Shown: positions 16,655-26,553, counted from the first letter of the stretch. The stretch: DNA of 64,000 bases from an uncultured Parabacteroides sp. (GCF_905196875.1 NZ_CAJJWO010000017.1:1-64000), one strand, 5' to 3'. Made by a program: numbers and translations. Notes: generated from the sequence alone by a model not told the origin.

Positions 16655-16747
16655 ACTTGATAGAGTTTAATATTATATACTAGTTCAGAAATTAATAAGA
16701 TGTATTTATCAGTCGCGAAAGTACAAAAAAACCAAATGACATAAAAA

Positions 16748-16778
16748 AAGTGATACCGGAATTACCCCGATATCACTT
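16748..16778 (-). terminator. Terminator of yebC
   Basis: AAGTGATA (16748-16755) pairs with TATCACTT (16771-16778), with CCGG/CCGA-type imperfect extension inside. On the minus strand it ends in a run of T, 25 bases after the yebC stop. Confidence 0.75.
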
Positions 16779-16802
16779 CCTTTTAACATATAAGACAGAA
16801 GA

Positions 16803-17534
16803 TTACTCTTCTTCGCTGTCGTCTTCCTTAATATTATGGAACACATTCTGCACGTCGTCATCTTCTTCCAGCTTTTCAATCAGCTTATCCAATGTTTCAC
16901 GTTGTTCGGCTGTCACTTCTTTCAGGTCGTTCGGGATACGTACAAACTCACTGCTTGTGATTTCGTAACCGTTCTCTTCTAGATATTTCTGGATAGCAGA
17001 GTTCTGTGAGAATTCACCGTAGATGACTACTTCGTCTTCGTCCTCATCCACTTCGTCCACACCATAGTCGATCAGTTCCAGTTCCAGGTCTTCCAGTGAA
17101 ATGCCTTCCTTCTTTGCAATATGGAATACGCACTTATGGTCGAACAGGAATTCGAGGCTACCGCTTGTACCCAATGAACCGCCGTGTTTGTTGAAGTAGC
17201 TACGCACGTTGGCAACCGTACGGGTTGTGTTGTCAGTAGCTGTTTCCACGAAGATAGCGATACCGAACGGGCCGTATCCTTCATAGTTCATTTCCTTATA
17301 CCCGGTAAAGTCTTTTTCTACAGCACGCTTGATGGCACGTTCCACATTGTCCTTCGGCATATTCTCCTTCTTTGCATTCTGCATCAATGCACGCAAATGG
17401 GGATTATTCTCCGGATCAGGGCCACCAGCTTTCGCTGCAATAGTGATTTCCTTACCCAGTTTTGTGAATACGCGGGCCATGTTACCCCAACGTTTAAATT
17501 TTCTTGCTTTACGGAACTCAAACGCTCTTCCCAT
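16803..17534 (-). CDS. yebC: YebC/PmpR family DNA-binding or translation factor
   Basis: A 243-residue member of the TACO1/YebC family. Members were long annotated as transcriptional regulators; recent work links them to ribosomes stalled on proline-rich stretches (family knowledge). Conserved parts: the N-terminal KARKFKRWGNMARVFTKLGKEI, the AGGPDPENNPHLRALMQNAK motif near 35-55, the NMPKDNVERAIKRA helix, and the YGPFGIAIFVETATDN core near 88-103. A longer N-terminal MGRAFEFRKARK is normal for Bacteroidota. The tail is very acidic (EKLEEDDDVQNVFHN ... EDDSEEE). It lies 35 bases downstream of pheT on the same strand, so it is probably cotranscribed with it. Confidence 0.95.
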   Translation of the reverse strand: MGRAFEFRKARKFKRWGNMARVFTKLGKEITIAAKAGGPDPENNPHLRALMQNAKKENMPKDNVERAIKRAVEKDFTGYKEMNYEGYGPFGIAIFVETATDNTTRTVANVRSYFNKHGGSLGTSGSLEFLFDHKCVFHIAKKEGISLEDLELELIDYGVDEVDEDEDEVVIYGEFSQNSAIQKYLEENGYEITSSEFVRIPNDLKEVTAEQRETLDKLIEKLEEDDDVQNVFHNIKEDDSEEE

Positions 17535-17569
17535 ATTTATATCTATTTATTTTATTATAAACTTATGTC

Positions 17570-20032
17570 TTATCTTAATGACGCACCCAGCTTGTCTTCC
17601 AGATTCTTCCGGATCTTCTGCATGATTGCATCGATTTGTTTATCGTTCAATGTCTTTGTCTCATCCTGCAGATAGAAACTTACGGCGTACGATTTCTTAC
17701 CTGCGGGCAGGTTCTTGCCTTCGTAAACATCGAACAGGGATACTTCCTTCAACAACTTACGTTCGCTGTCTTCCGCGATCTTCCGGATTTCAGCAAACTG
17801 AACCGACTTATCCAATAAAAGAGCCAGGTCGCGTTTCACTGCCGGGAACTTGGAGATCTCGGAGAAAGTAACTTTGTTCTTCTTCGTTTCTTTCATCAGC
17901 AGCGTCCATGACAATTCTGCATAATAAACTTCGAAGTCGATATCCATCGCCTTACAGATCTTGCGACTCACGATACCGAAAGTACCCAACTGACGACCGG
18001 AAGCAGTTGTGATGCTAACGCCTGTCGAATAGATGTCATTGCTCAGGTTTCCGAAAATCACTTTCTTCAGGTTTACTCCCAGGCGCACAAGGATATTTTC
18101 TACATAAGCTTTCAGTTCATATACGGTAGACTTTTCGTCGGCATGTGCCCAACTATTTTCTACCCGGTTACCACACACCCACATTCCCAGGCGATAGTCT
18201 TCCGAGAACTCAGCCAGTGTCGCATCTTCTCTTTTGTTTTCTACATTGTAATCGTAGCAGTTTCCGAATTCAAAGAAACGGATATTGCCGTTCTTACGAT
18301 TGGCATTATGCTCGATACTTTCCAGACCACCGAACAACAGTGTCTGGCGCATACCGTTCAGGTCGGCACTCAGCGGGTTCATCAGCATGACGCAATGAGA
18401 CACCGGATAAGTAGTCAACTCATCGTAATAAGCCGAGCGGGTCAGCGAGTTGTTCATGATCTCATTGAATCCTGAACCGCAAAGCTGTTCCGAGATCAGG
18501 TTTTGCAGATCGTAACTACGGTCTGTTGCAGTCTTGTAGCTCAGGTTCGACTTCACGCTGTCGCTGAATTCGATATTATTATATCCGTAGATACGAAGGA
18601 TATCTTCGATCACGTCTACATCACGCTGTACGTCGATACGGTAAACCGGAACATGGATCGTCAAACCTTCGGGAGTTTCCGAAACAATCTCCATTTCCAG
18701 GCTGGCAAGAATACTCTTAACCGTCTCAACCGGAATATCTTTACCGATCAGGCTATTGATCTTGTTATAGGTCAGTTCAACCGTATAAGGCTGTACCGGA
18801 TCAGGATAAACATCCTGAATAGATCCGGTGATCTTACCGCCGGCCACTTCCTGTATCAGCAGGGCGGCACGCTTCAATACATAGATTGTATTGTTTGCAT
18901 CCAGACCACGTTCGAAACGGAAAGAGGCATCCGTATTCAGACCGAAACGACGGGCTGTCTTACGAATCCATGTCGGATGGAAGCAAGCTGACTCCAGGAA
19001 TACGTCTGTTGTCTGCTCCGTTACACCTGAATCCAGACCACCGAACACACCACCGATACACATTGCATCTTCGGTGTTGCAGATCATCAGGTCGCGATCG
19101 GTCAACGTACGTTCAACACCGTCCAGGGTAACGAACTTCGTTCCTTCCGGCATCGTCTTTACGATTACTTTATCTCCTTTTACTTTGCCAGCATCGAACG
19201 AGTGGAGAGGTTGTCCCAGTTCATGCAACACAAAGTTAGTTACGTCCACTACATTATTGATCGGACGCAGGCCGATTATATTCAGACGGTTCTTCAACCA
19301 TTCCGGACTTTCCTTTACGGTTACGCCTTTGATAGTAACCCCTGAGTAACGAGGACAGGCTTCCGTATTTTCAACGATCACTTCGATAGCCGGAGTTTCA
19401 TCGTCGATCTTAAAAGCGTCTATGGAAGGACGTTTCAGTTCCGCCGGCTTACCGTTTTGTTTCAGGTAAGCAGCCAGGTCGCGGGCAACACCGAAATGAG
19501 ACGTTGCGTCCACACGGTTCGGAGTGATGTCCACTTCCAATACATAGTCGCTCTTTACATTATAATATTCCTTGGCAGGAGTTCCTACAACCGCATCAGC
19601 CGGGAGAACGATAATACCGGCATGGTCTGTTCCGATACCGATCTCATCTTCCGCACAGATCATACCGTTCGACTCGACACCACGTATCTTTGAACGTTTG
19701 ATCGTAAAGACTTCGTCACCGTCATACAGTTTCGTACCGTTCACAGCAACAACCACTTTCTGGCCTGCTGCCACATTCGGTGCGCCACAAACGATCTGCA
19801 AAGGTTCTTCACCACCGACATTTACTGTTGTAATATGCAGGTGATCGGAGTTCGGATGTTCCACACAGGTAAGAACTTCACCGATAACCAGTCCTTCCAG
19901 TCCACCTTTGATAGTTTGAACTTCTTCCACTCCGCCGGTTTCCAAACCGATAGAGGTTAGTGCTGCTGATACTTCTTCAGGCTGCAAATCGAAATCGAGA
20001 TACTCTTTCAGCCAGTTGTAAGATATATTCAT
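17570..20032 (-). CDS. pheT: Phenylalanyl-tRNA synthetase beta subunit
   Basis: The beta subunit (820 residues) of the alpha2-beta2 enzyme that charges tRNA-Phe in the cytosol. It starts MNISYNWLKEYLDFDLQPEEV, has the tRNA-binding OB domain at about 42-150 (LVIGEVLTCVEHPNSDHLHITTV), the B3/B4 editing domain (about 210-390, with GGVFGGLDSGV), the B5 domain (about 410-480), the catalytic-like core and the C-terminal ferredoxin-fold anticodon domain beginning FSEISKFPAVKRDLALLLD. The length is normal for Bacteroidota. The alpha subunit gene is not adjacent. A TACTTTTG box lies at 20102-20109. Confidence 0.97.
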   Translation of the reverse strand: MNISYNWLKEYLDFDLQPEEVSAALTSIGLETGGVEEVQTIKGGLEGLVIGEVLTCVEHPNSDHLHITTVNVGGEEPLQIVCGAPNVAAGQKVVVAVNGTKLYDGDEVFTIKRSKIRGVESNGMICAEDEIGIGTDHAGIIVLPADAVVGTPAKEYYNVKSDYVLEVDITPNRVDATSHFGVARDLAAYLKQNGKPAELKRPSIDAFKIDDETPAIEVIVENTEACPRYSGVTIKGVTVKESPEWLKNRLNIIGLRPINNVVDVTNFVLHELGQPLHSFDAGKVKGDKVIVKTMPEGTKFVTLDGVERTLTDRDLMICNTEDAMCIGGVFGGLDSGVTEQTTDVFLESACFHPTWIRKTARRFGLNTDASFRFERGLDANNTIYVLKRAALLIQEVAGGKITGSIQDVYPDPVQPYTVELTYNKINSLIGKDIPVETVKSILASLEMEIVSETPEGLTIHVPVYRIDVQRDVDVIEDILRIYGYNNIEFSDSVKSNLSYKTATDRSYDLQNLISEQLCGSGFNEIMNNSLTRSAYYDELTTYPVSHCVMLMNPLSADLNGMRQTLLFGGLESIEHNANRKNGNIRFFEFGNCYDYNVENKREDATLAEFSEDYRLGMWVCGNRVENSWAHADEKSTVYELKAYVENILVRLGVNLKKVIFGNLSNDIYSTGVSITTASGRQLGTFGIVSRKICKAMDIDFEVYYAELSWTLLMKETKKNKVTFSEISKFPAVKRDLALLLDKSVQFAEIRKIAEDSERKLLKEVSLFDVYEGKNLPAGKKSYAVSFYLQDETKTLNDKQIDAIMQKIRKNLEDKLGASLR

Positions 20033-20101
20033 TGTTCTAAAATTTATTCAATCAAGTTACTATGCGTCTGCGGCCTTCACCGCCAGCGGCAATTTGACTG
20101 G

Positions 20102-20109
20102 CAAAAGTA
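20102..20109 (-). promoter_or_regulatory. -7 promoter box for pheT
   Basis: TACTTTTG on the minus strand, 70 bases before the pheT ATG. The GC-rich leader between them contains CCGC-TG-GCGG and GCGG...CCGC pairings, too short to call an attenuator. The rest of 20110-20318 shows no gene. Confidence 0.5.
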
Positions 20110-20318
20110 CAAATAATAGAATAATTATTCAACGTGTGTACCGACTTTATTCTTGCACGATTCTAAAAAACCATATAAATCAATAGTTATTATAATATTT
20201 CATTCCCTAAATCTTTGTTCAATATAAAAATTCAGTCTAATTTAGAGGCGTAAATTAATGATCGAGGTCATAAACAATAACACACTAGGGGTAAAACATA
20301 TTCTAAATCATCATTCTA

Positions 20319-22610
20319 ATGTCAAATAGACTTCTCCATGTATCATATATATTCACTTTTGTCCTGTTTTGCTTTCTGAATAGTTCCTGCAAGCAAACAA
20401 CCAGCCCAAAGCAGATAATAATAATCCAGTCATACGAAGCCGGGTTCCCCGCCTATAAAGAAATAAAGAAAATATTTGCCGACCAGTTGCAGAAAAGAGA
20501 GATTCAGGCAGAAGTGCATTCCATCTACCTGGATTGTATAAAAAAGACAGAGAAGAAACAAAAAATGTTCCTCTATGAGAAGTTGAATACGTTGTCATCC
20601 CTCTATCCCGACATTATCCTGGCCTACGACGACCAGGCACTGAACGCATTACTGACCTGCGATCATCCTTCCGTCAAAACAACTCCGGTAGTCTTTACCG
20701 GTGTCAATTATCCCAACCTATCATTTATTCAGAAGTATCCCAACATTACTGGTTTTCATGACAAGCCGGATTATAAAACGAATATCGAACTGATCGAACA
20801 GCTTATCGGGAAATGTATCGTAGTACGGGTTACCGACGATATCTATTCAGATAAAATCATTCTGGATGATATGGATCAGCAAATAAAAGATATCTGCAAG
20901 ACAAATAATATCTTCTCTACCGAAAAAATACGGCTGTCGGGGAAAAACGGTATCTCACTGCCCAAAGATAAAAAGATCATACCGGATGCCATGTATATCA
21001 GTACGATCAACGGGAAATCGACCCGGTCACTACTGAAAGGCCTGGGCGAGAACTATTATAACAAAGCTTACCTGGCTGTTAAGAGAGACTACCTGACACT
21101 TTCCCTGGGACGATTCAGTTCTTTTCCAGGTTTTTCCGTCATTTCCGATATGATCGGTCATAACTACGGGGTAATCGGAGGATATGTGACCACACAGGAA
21201 AGGCAAACGATCGTGGCAGCCAATCGCATAGCCGATATATTGAAGGGAGCAGAAGTAAGTGATTTTCCTCAAATTACGGAAACAGCCAAAAAGTATATCT
21301 TCGACTATAAAATTCTCGACCAGTGGAATATCAGTCCCGGTAAACTTCCTGCCGGAAGTGAGATTATAAACATTCCTTTCTATGTCCAGTATCAGCCATA
21401 TATTATATGTATAGGCATTATATTAGGTATAGTGTTACTGATAATCATTATCTATCAACGCATATTATACAAAAGGGAAAACACACGTAAAAAAGAGATA
21501 CAGGAAAACCTGAAACACGAAAAAGAGTTTATGTCTTTTGCTCTGGAAAGCGGTAATATCTTCACGTTCCGTTATAAAAACGGAGTCTTTTATTTCGATA
21601 AAGAATTCTATCATTACCTGGGTATGCCCGAAAAACCGATTAGTGCGGAAGAATTCAGCAATGCCATCCATGCAGATGAACAGGCTGATTTCCTGCTTAA
21701 CCGCTACAAGTTGGATCATGGTTTCCCTTCCCGGCAAATAACCAGAAGAAGATATGATTTCAATAAAAAAGGGCATGAATGGTGGGAGTTCAGATATGCC
21801 CAAAATACAAACATAAAAGCGTCACCGACCGATGAATATTCGGTTGAAGTGAACGGTCTTTGCCTCAATATCCAGCAAATCAAAGATACGGAACTAGACC
21901 TGACGAATGCCCTGAAAAAGGCAGAAGAGTCAGATAAGATGAAGTCTGCTTTCCTGGCCAATATGAGTCATGAGATACGTACGCCGCTTAATGCGATCGT
22001 CGGCTTCTCCCAATTGCTGGGTTCGGATATGGAATTGGACAAGGAAGAAAAGAACGAGTTCATCAGCCTGATAAACACGAACAATACGCTACTGCTTAAA
22101 CTGATCAACGACATTCTGGATTTATCACGTATCGAATCCGGGCAGATCTCTTTTACTTATGCAGACTGCGACCTGAGCCAGCTGGTGGATGAAATTTTCA
22201 ATACACATAAGTTGCTGATGCCCGACGGGGTCGAACTGATCAAAGAGACTCCGAAGAAGCCGGCTATCATCTACACAGACCGTTTCAGGCTGACGCAGGT
22301 GGTGACCAATTTTATCAACAACGCGACCAAATTCACATCACATGGATATATCAAAGTCAAATATGAATACGACACATATAATCAACATATTTTACTTTCT
22401 GTGGAAGATACCGGAAAGGGAATTCCTAAAGATAAAATAAACCAGGTGTTCGAACGCTTCCAAAAGCTGGATGAGTTCGCCAAAGGAACAGGCTTGGGAT
22501 TGGCTATCAGCCTGAGTATCATAAAAACATTCAACGGGACGATCCTGCTCGAATCGGAAGAAGGGAAAGGCAGCAAATTCACTATTTCGCTACCCCATAC
22601 TCCTCAATAA
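20319..22610 (+). CDS. Membrane sensor histidine kinase with periplasmic ABC-substrate-binding-like domain
   Basis: A 763-residue sensor kinase. After a signal segment (FTFVLFCFLNSSC) a periplasmic domain at about 30-345 resembles ABC_sub_bind proteins (IIIIQSYEAGFPAYKEI, DIILAYDDQALNALL, PVVFTGVNYPN). One membrane helix follows at about 352-376 (YIICIGIILGIVLLIIIIYQ), then a PAS-like domain (about 395-510), HisKA with the phosphorylated His near residue 551 in NMSHEIRTPLNAIVGF, and HATPase_c with N (VTNFINNATKF), G1 (VEDTGKGIP) and G2 (GTGLGLAIS) boxes. There is no receiver domain and no response regulator nearby, so it is an orphan kinase. The cysteine in NSSC is a poor lipobox. Its last 29 bases overlap the end of nrfA on the other strand. 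Confidence 0.9.
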   Translation: MSNRLLHVSYIFTFVLFCFLNSSCKQTTSPKQIIIIQSYEAGFPAYKEIKKIFADQLQKREIQAEVHSIYLDCIKKTEKKQKMFLYEKLNTLSSLYPDIILAYDDQALNALLTCDHPSVKTTPVVFTGVNYPNLSFIQKYPNITGFHDKPDYKTNIELIEQLIGKCIVVRVTDDIYSDKIILDDMDQQIKDICKTNNIFSTEKIRLSGKNGISLPKDKKIIPDAMYISTINGKSTRSLLKGLGENYYNKAYLAVKRDYLTLSLGRFSSFPGFSVISDMIGHNYGVIGGYVTTQERQTIVAANRIADILKGAEVSDFPQITETAKKYIFDYKILDQWNISPGKLPAGSEIINIPFYVQYQPYIICIGIILGIVLLIIIIYQRILYKRENTRKKEIQENLKHEKEFMSFALESGNIFTFRYKNGVFYFDKEFYHYLGMPEKPISAEEFSNAIHADEQADFLLNRYKLDHGFPSRQITRRRYDFNKKGHEWWEFRYAQNTNIKASPTDEYSVEVNGLCLNIQQIKDTELDLTNALKKAEESDKMKSAFLANMSHEIRTPLNAIVGFSQLLGSDMELDKEEKNEFISLINTNNTLLLKLINDILDLSRIESGQISFTYADCDLSQLVDEIFNTHKLLMPDGVELIKETPKKPAIIYTDRFRLTQVVTNFINNATKFTSHGYIKVKYEYDTYNQHILLSVEDTGKGIPKDKINQVFERFQKLDEFAKGTGLGLAISLSIIKTFNGTILLESEEGKGSKFTISLPHTPQ

Positions 22611-24069
22611 AACGTTTATTGGCTTTGGCTTCTTCAATCCATTCCGGTATGACGGTTTTCAGGAATTCGTCTTTCGCTGCCATTTCCGAACGGATATCCA
22701 GACCGATGTATTTCTGTGCTTTCTCTTTAGTAGAAAGATCAGGTATAGGAACCTCTCCGCCGTAACCGTGTTTATCCAATACATTCCTGATTATCATACG
22801 TGCTTGCATCGTCTTATACAGGCCGTCTCCCAATATGCGTACAACTTCCTGCGGAGCATGGAAAGCAGCGCCATGGGAAGCAACAGCAAAGTCCCAACGC
22901 CACTGGGCACTACGAAGCAGTTTAAGAGCCGGTTGCATCTGGCTTTCCGTTGCGCCCCTGTCCCAGGCACATTTGGCTTCGATATGTGCCTTCACCAATT
23001 CTTTTTCGACATGATTCCGTAATTCCATCACTTTATTCTGACGGGTATATACATCCTGACGGAGTTCTTCCTCACTTTCACGATGGCAGGACTGGCATGT
23101 TTTATTTATCATCGCCAACGGACTTTGAATATGATGATTATTATATCCTCTTTCCACCTCTTCCACAAAAGGCATATGGCATTCCCCGCAAGAGACTCCA
23201 CGGCGGGCATGAATTCCCATTTGAGCCAGTTCATAATCCGGGTGCTGGGCTTTCAGCATAGGAGTTCTACTTAATTTATGGGTATAATCCGTAAAGTCTA
23301 TCCGGTCATAGTAGTTTTCAATCGCTTCTACCGTATAGCCGGAGTCCCAGGGTAAAACAATCTCTTTATCTTCTCCTTTCAGATAATATTCCGAATGGCA
23401 TTGAGCACAAACCAGCGAACGCATCTTCTGCTCGGAAGCATTCTCTATCGCATCACCCGCCCGTTTCAATGCGTCAGACAAAAACTGACGCGGCACTCTC
23501 AACTCCATGCTCTCGGGATCGTGACAATCGGCACAACCGACAGGATTGACAACCTCCGATCCCCAGTCGTACCACTTCTTTCTATAAAAACCTTGCGAAC
23601 CGACTTCACCCATCAGCCGCGGAACATCGAGGCTTTTACATGACCAGCATGAAGCTGGTTGAGGACCTTCACCCGCTTTCCGCGGGGCTCCGGTACGTAG
23701 ACTATAACGAAGATCGTCAATAGCATACATATGTCCTCTCGGGGATAAATAACTTTTAGAAAAAGCATAGCCTGCCCACAGGATAACCATATCCGGACGC
23801 ATCGCAAGGATGTCTTCCGCCTGATTCCCGTTATATAAACTTTTAAAAGTAGTATCGGTTGTGTTCTTCCAACTTTTATATTCGTTGGAATTCGACAAAT
23901 ACAGTTCATCCGACGAAGAACTTTCACCCGTCTCTACATTATCTATTTCATCTACAAATGTTATTTCCCCTTCATTTACAAAAGAATATGCGGTAGTCAC
24001 TATTAAAATGGCTATTGCGACAGCAATCAGTAATATGATAAAATGCCCTATACCTAGTGTGTTTTTCAT
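22582..24069 (-). CDS. nrfA: Ammonia-forming cytochrome c nitrite reductase NrfA
   Basis: A pentahaem periplasmic enzyme that reduces nitrite to ammonium with six electrons. All five haem sites are present: the lysine-ligated active-site CWSCK near residue 141, then CADCH, CAQCH, CGECH and CQSCH. The active-site Tyr/Gln/His region includes SPLAMINKTCQSCHRESEEEL, and the His ligand HGAAFHAPQE near 405. At 495 residues it is full length. The N-terminus is a hydrophobic helix (HFIILLIAVAIAILIVTTAYSF) that may act as uncleaved anchor. No nrfH (its membrane quinol dehydrogenase partner, normally adjacent) is found: 169 non-coding bases separate it from trmD. Electrons must come from an NrfH elsewhere or another donor. 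Confidence 0.96.
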   Translation of the reverse strand: MKNTLGIGHFIILLIAVAIAILIVTTAYSFVNEGEITFVDEIDNVETGESSSSDELYLSNSNEYKSWKNTTDTTFKSLYNGNQAEDILAMRPDMVILWAGYAFSKSYLSPRGHMYAIDDLRYSLRTGAPRKAGEGPQPASCWSCKSLDVPRLMGEVGSQGFYRKKWYDWGSEVVNPVGCADCHDPESMELRVPRQFLSDALKRAGDAIENASEQKMRSLVCAQCHSEYYLKGEDKEIVLPWDSGYTVEAIENYYDRIDFTDYTHKLSRTPMLKAQHPDYELAQMGIHARRGVSCGECHMPFVEEVERGYNNHHIQSPLAMINKTCQSCHRESEEELRQDVYTRQNKVMELRNHVEKELVKAHIEAKCAWDRGATESQMQPALKLLRSAQWRWDFAVASHGAAFHAPQEVVRILGDGLYKTMQARMIIRNVLDKHGYGGEVPIPDLSTKEKAQKYIGLDIRSEMAAKDEFLKTVIPEWIEEAKANKRFIEEYGVAK

Positions 24070-24238
24070 TATATATTTATTTGCTGATACCGAATTTCAC
24101 CTTAAATCTTGCAAAAACTGTTGATTTACCAGCCGTTTAATTCGGATTACAAATGTAAGAAAAAGATATTATGAACCAACAGAATTTTGATAACTATAAA
24201 ATAATACCGTATTTTGCACCGTAAATAAATGAACTTCT

Positions 24239-24919
24239 ATGCGTATTGATATACTGACCGTATTACCGGAAATGATCGATGGAATGATCAATTGCTCCAT
24301 CGTAAAAAGAGCACAGGACAAGGGCCTGGCAGAAATACACCTGCACAACCTAAGAGACTACACGACCGACAAATGGCGGCGTGTGGACGATTATCCTTTT
24401 GGCGGAGAAGCCGGGATGGTCATGCAGATCGAACCGATCGACCGGGCTATATCAGCATTGAAAAGCGAACGGGAATACGATGAAGTGATTTATACTTCCC
24501 CGGATGGAGAAACGCTCAACCAACCCATGGCGAACAGTATGTCGCTACTGAATAATATGATTATTCTATGCGGCCATTATAAAGGCATTGACTACCGGAT
24601 ACGCGAACATCTGATCACTAAAGAGATATCTGTCGGTGATTACGTCCTGACCGGCGGCGAACTGGCTGCCGCTATTATTACCGATGCAGTGGTACGCTTA
24701 ATCCCCGGGGTGATCGGTGACGAACAAAGTGCCCTCTCCGATTCTTTCCAGGATGACTTGCTGGCACCTCCGGTATATACCCGTCCGGCAGAATATAAAG
24801 GTTGGAAAGTACCCGACGTCCTTCTCTCCGGCCATCAACGGAAGATTGAAGAATGGCGGTTACAACAGGCACAGGAACGAACTGCACGCCTACGGCCGGA
24901 CCTACTGAAAGATAAATAA
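24239..24919 (+). CDS. trmD: tRNA (guanine-N1-)-methyltransferase TrmD
   Basis: TrmD methylates G37 of tRNAs reading CNN codons, using S-adenosylmethionine bound in a trefoil knot, to prevent +1 frameshifting. At 226 residues it has the family's motifs: MRIDILTVLPEM, the RDYTTDKWRRVDDYPFGGEAGMV block split around DDYPFGG, ILCGHYKGIDYRIREH near 108-122, and SVGDYVLTGGELAA near 130-143. The C-terminal domain contains GWKVPDVLLSGHQRKIEEWR. The start is the first Met, right at the conserved MRIDI. It is monocistronic and ends in a strong terminator. Confidence 0.97.
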   Translation: MRIDILTVLPEMIDGMINCSIVKRAQDKGLAEIHLHNLRDYTTDKWRRVDDYPFGGEAGMVMQIEPIDRAISALKSEREYDEVIYTSPDGETLNQPMANSMSLLNNMIILCGHYKGIDYRIREHLITKEISVGDYVLTGGELAAAIITDAVVRLIPGVIGDEQSALSDSFQDDLLAPPVYTRPAEYKGWKVPDVLLSGHQRKIEEWRLQQAQERTARLRPDLLKDK

Positions 24920-24933
24920 TATCATTGAAAAAG

Positions 24934-24964
24934 AAAGGCGGACTCCAATGGATTCCGCCCTTTC
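24934..24964. terminator. Terminator between trmD and the beta-helix gene
   Basis: AAAGGCGGA (24934-24942) pairs with TCCGCC plus CTTT (24954-24963) around an 11-base loop. It lies in a 59-bp gap between converging genes and probably serves both. Confidence 0.8.
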
Positions 24965-24978
24965 ACATTGTTAACTAC

Positions 24979-26553
24979 CTATTTAATTAAAAAGCACAAA
25001 TCTTTTTCCTTTTGGCGTGCCATCAACTGCGCGACATACAAAGAACGGGGAAAGATATTGATCTCATTCTGTCCTTCCCAGACACCTTCCGGACGATCTG
25101 TAAAATGACCGGGATACTTCTCTCCTTTCAGTCCGATACAATAATTCTTTCCGGAAGTCCACGGATTCTGTACCGCAGCACGTTTCACCCGGCAATTCCA
25201 TAAAACCTGTGTGACGCCGGCCCAGCCGTGCCCGCTTCCCATTTGTCCCCGGTCCTGCACATTTATTTCTCCATCAGTAATGATATTATCATATAATGTG
25301 CCTATCGACCAACGGTGATGCGGACCAATGTCGGCAAATGTTTGCGAAGCCGTGCAATTGTAAAAAACATTCGGTCCGCAAACCTGCGCACCGGTGACAT
25401 AGTCATGACGGCCTTCTGTCGCCTGACAATTCATAAAGAGATTTTGCTGCCCCCAGTTATTGAAAGAATAGCGATATCCTCCCGTGATCAGTGATTTCGG
25501 TTCCAGGCAACGACAATCGATAACAGAAACATTTTTTGCAAAACGTTCGCAACTGACAGCCGAGTAGGCAAAATAACGGGCCGTAATGTTTTTTACCCAG
25601 CAATTCTCCACCTTGTCCAGTTCTACGGCAATCCAACCATGTTCGAGATCTTCGTAATCTTCAAACTCAGATTCTATACACATATCGGATATTCCGACTT
25701 CACTGATACGCCCATCGAAAGTATATTTATAGACCTCGCCTCCCCCAAACTTCTTATCCATCTGCATAACGACAGGATTATCGATAAAGATATTATTTCC
25801 TTCTATTCCGGTGATCTCCCGTTCAAAAGCCAAATTATATTCCTGCGGGGTCCATTGGCGGGTTCCTTTCCGTTCCACGATCTGATCCATCCTGATAGCA
25901 TGTATCCACTCCTGCGTGCCGGGACGAAAAACTATTATACGGTCGCCTACCCGGAAACTATCTGCTGATGATATACGAAACGAATGGGTACCGGTAGGAA
26001 CAAAATCGTCTGTTATCTTCATTCTCGTTCCCTGCATTTCCTGCATAGAGCCGGAACCTCTCACTTGAATAAGCGAACGTCGTTTTTTACCGGTAGCGAT
26101 CAAACAAGTTTCATTGATATTATCCCCTTCTCCCATAAGGACTATACCGCTGTTATTAATTACTATCGAGTCGGCTATCCGGTAAACGCCACGCTTTAAA
26201 AGGATCGTACCCCGATGCCCGTTCTCATCCGGATTCCTACGGGATACCTCGTCGATAGCTTGCTGTATAACTGCGCGGCTATCTCCGTTCTTAACCGGGT
26301 ATACTACTTTTACAGCCGGATAACAGGGAATACTTTTATTACCATGATGATACCCAACTCTACTGAAATCAGGTATAGTGTTTCCCTCCTTATCGGGTAT
26401 ATAAGTCAACGTACCCTCATCACTGATCTTTATCAAACCGGATTGCCAGGCCGGAGGCAGTTTCGTCTGTGCATGACAACAAACTACTGCCACTCCGGCC
26501 ATCAATCCTACTATAAATTGTTTAAAAGCGCTCACTATAATCTTAATCTTCAA
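24979..26553 (-). CDS. Secreted right-handed beta-helix protein (pectate-lyase-like)
   Basis: A 524-residue exported protein: signal peptide to HAQ, a spacer containing IPDFSRVGYHHGNKSIP, then a pectate-lyase-superfamily start (DSRAVIQQAIDEVSRRNPDENGHRG split at IQQAID) followed by regular beta-helix turns such as GIVLMGEGDN, VENCWVKNITARYFAYSAVSCERFAKNV (in parts), LFMNCQATEGRHDYVTG and VFYNCTASQTFADIGPHHRWSIG. It is probably a polysaccharide lyase or hydrolase acting on a uronic-acid backbone in the periplasm or at the surface, but no catalytic residue can be fixed by eye. The start overlaps the upstream multidomain gene by 11 bases, so the two are translationally coupled. It is the last gene of the PUL. 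Confidence 0.8.
   Translation of the reverse strand: MKIKIIVSAFKQFIVGLMAGVAVVCCHAQTKLPPAWQSGLIKISDEGTLTYIPDKEGNTIPDFSRVGYHHGNKSIPCYPAVKVVYPVKNGDSRAVIQQAIDEVSRRNPDENGHRGTILLKRGVYRIADSIVINNSGIVLMGEGDNINETCLIATGKKRRSLIQVRGSGSMQEMQGTRMKITDDFVPTGTHSFRISSADSFRVGDRIIVFRPGTQEWIHAIRMDQIVERKGTRQWTPQEYNLAFEREITGIEGNNIFIDNPVVMQMDKKFGGGEVYKYTFDGRISEVGISDMCIESEFEDYEDLEHGWIAVELDKVENCWVKNITARYFAYSAVSCERFAKNVSVIDCRCLEPKSLITGGYRYSFNNWGQQNLFMNCQATEGRHDYVTGAQVCGPNVFYNCTASQTFADIGPHHRWSIGTLYDNIITDGEINVQDRGQMGSGHGWAGVTQVLWNCRVKRAAVQNPWTSGKNYCIGLKGEKYPGHFTDRPEGVWEGQNEINIFPRSLYVAQLMARQKEKDLCFLIK

Noticed and set aside
20033..20101. Riboswitch or T-box in the pheT leader
   Set aside because: The leader is only about 60 bases, with short stems and no conserved T-box sequence.
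20119..20130. GAATAATTATTC palindrome, also present at 13696-13707
   Set aside because: Both copies are in promoters, but a 12-bp AT-rich palindrome twice in AT-rich spacers is weak evidence.
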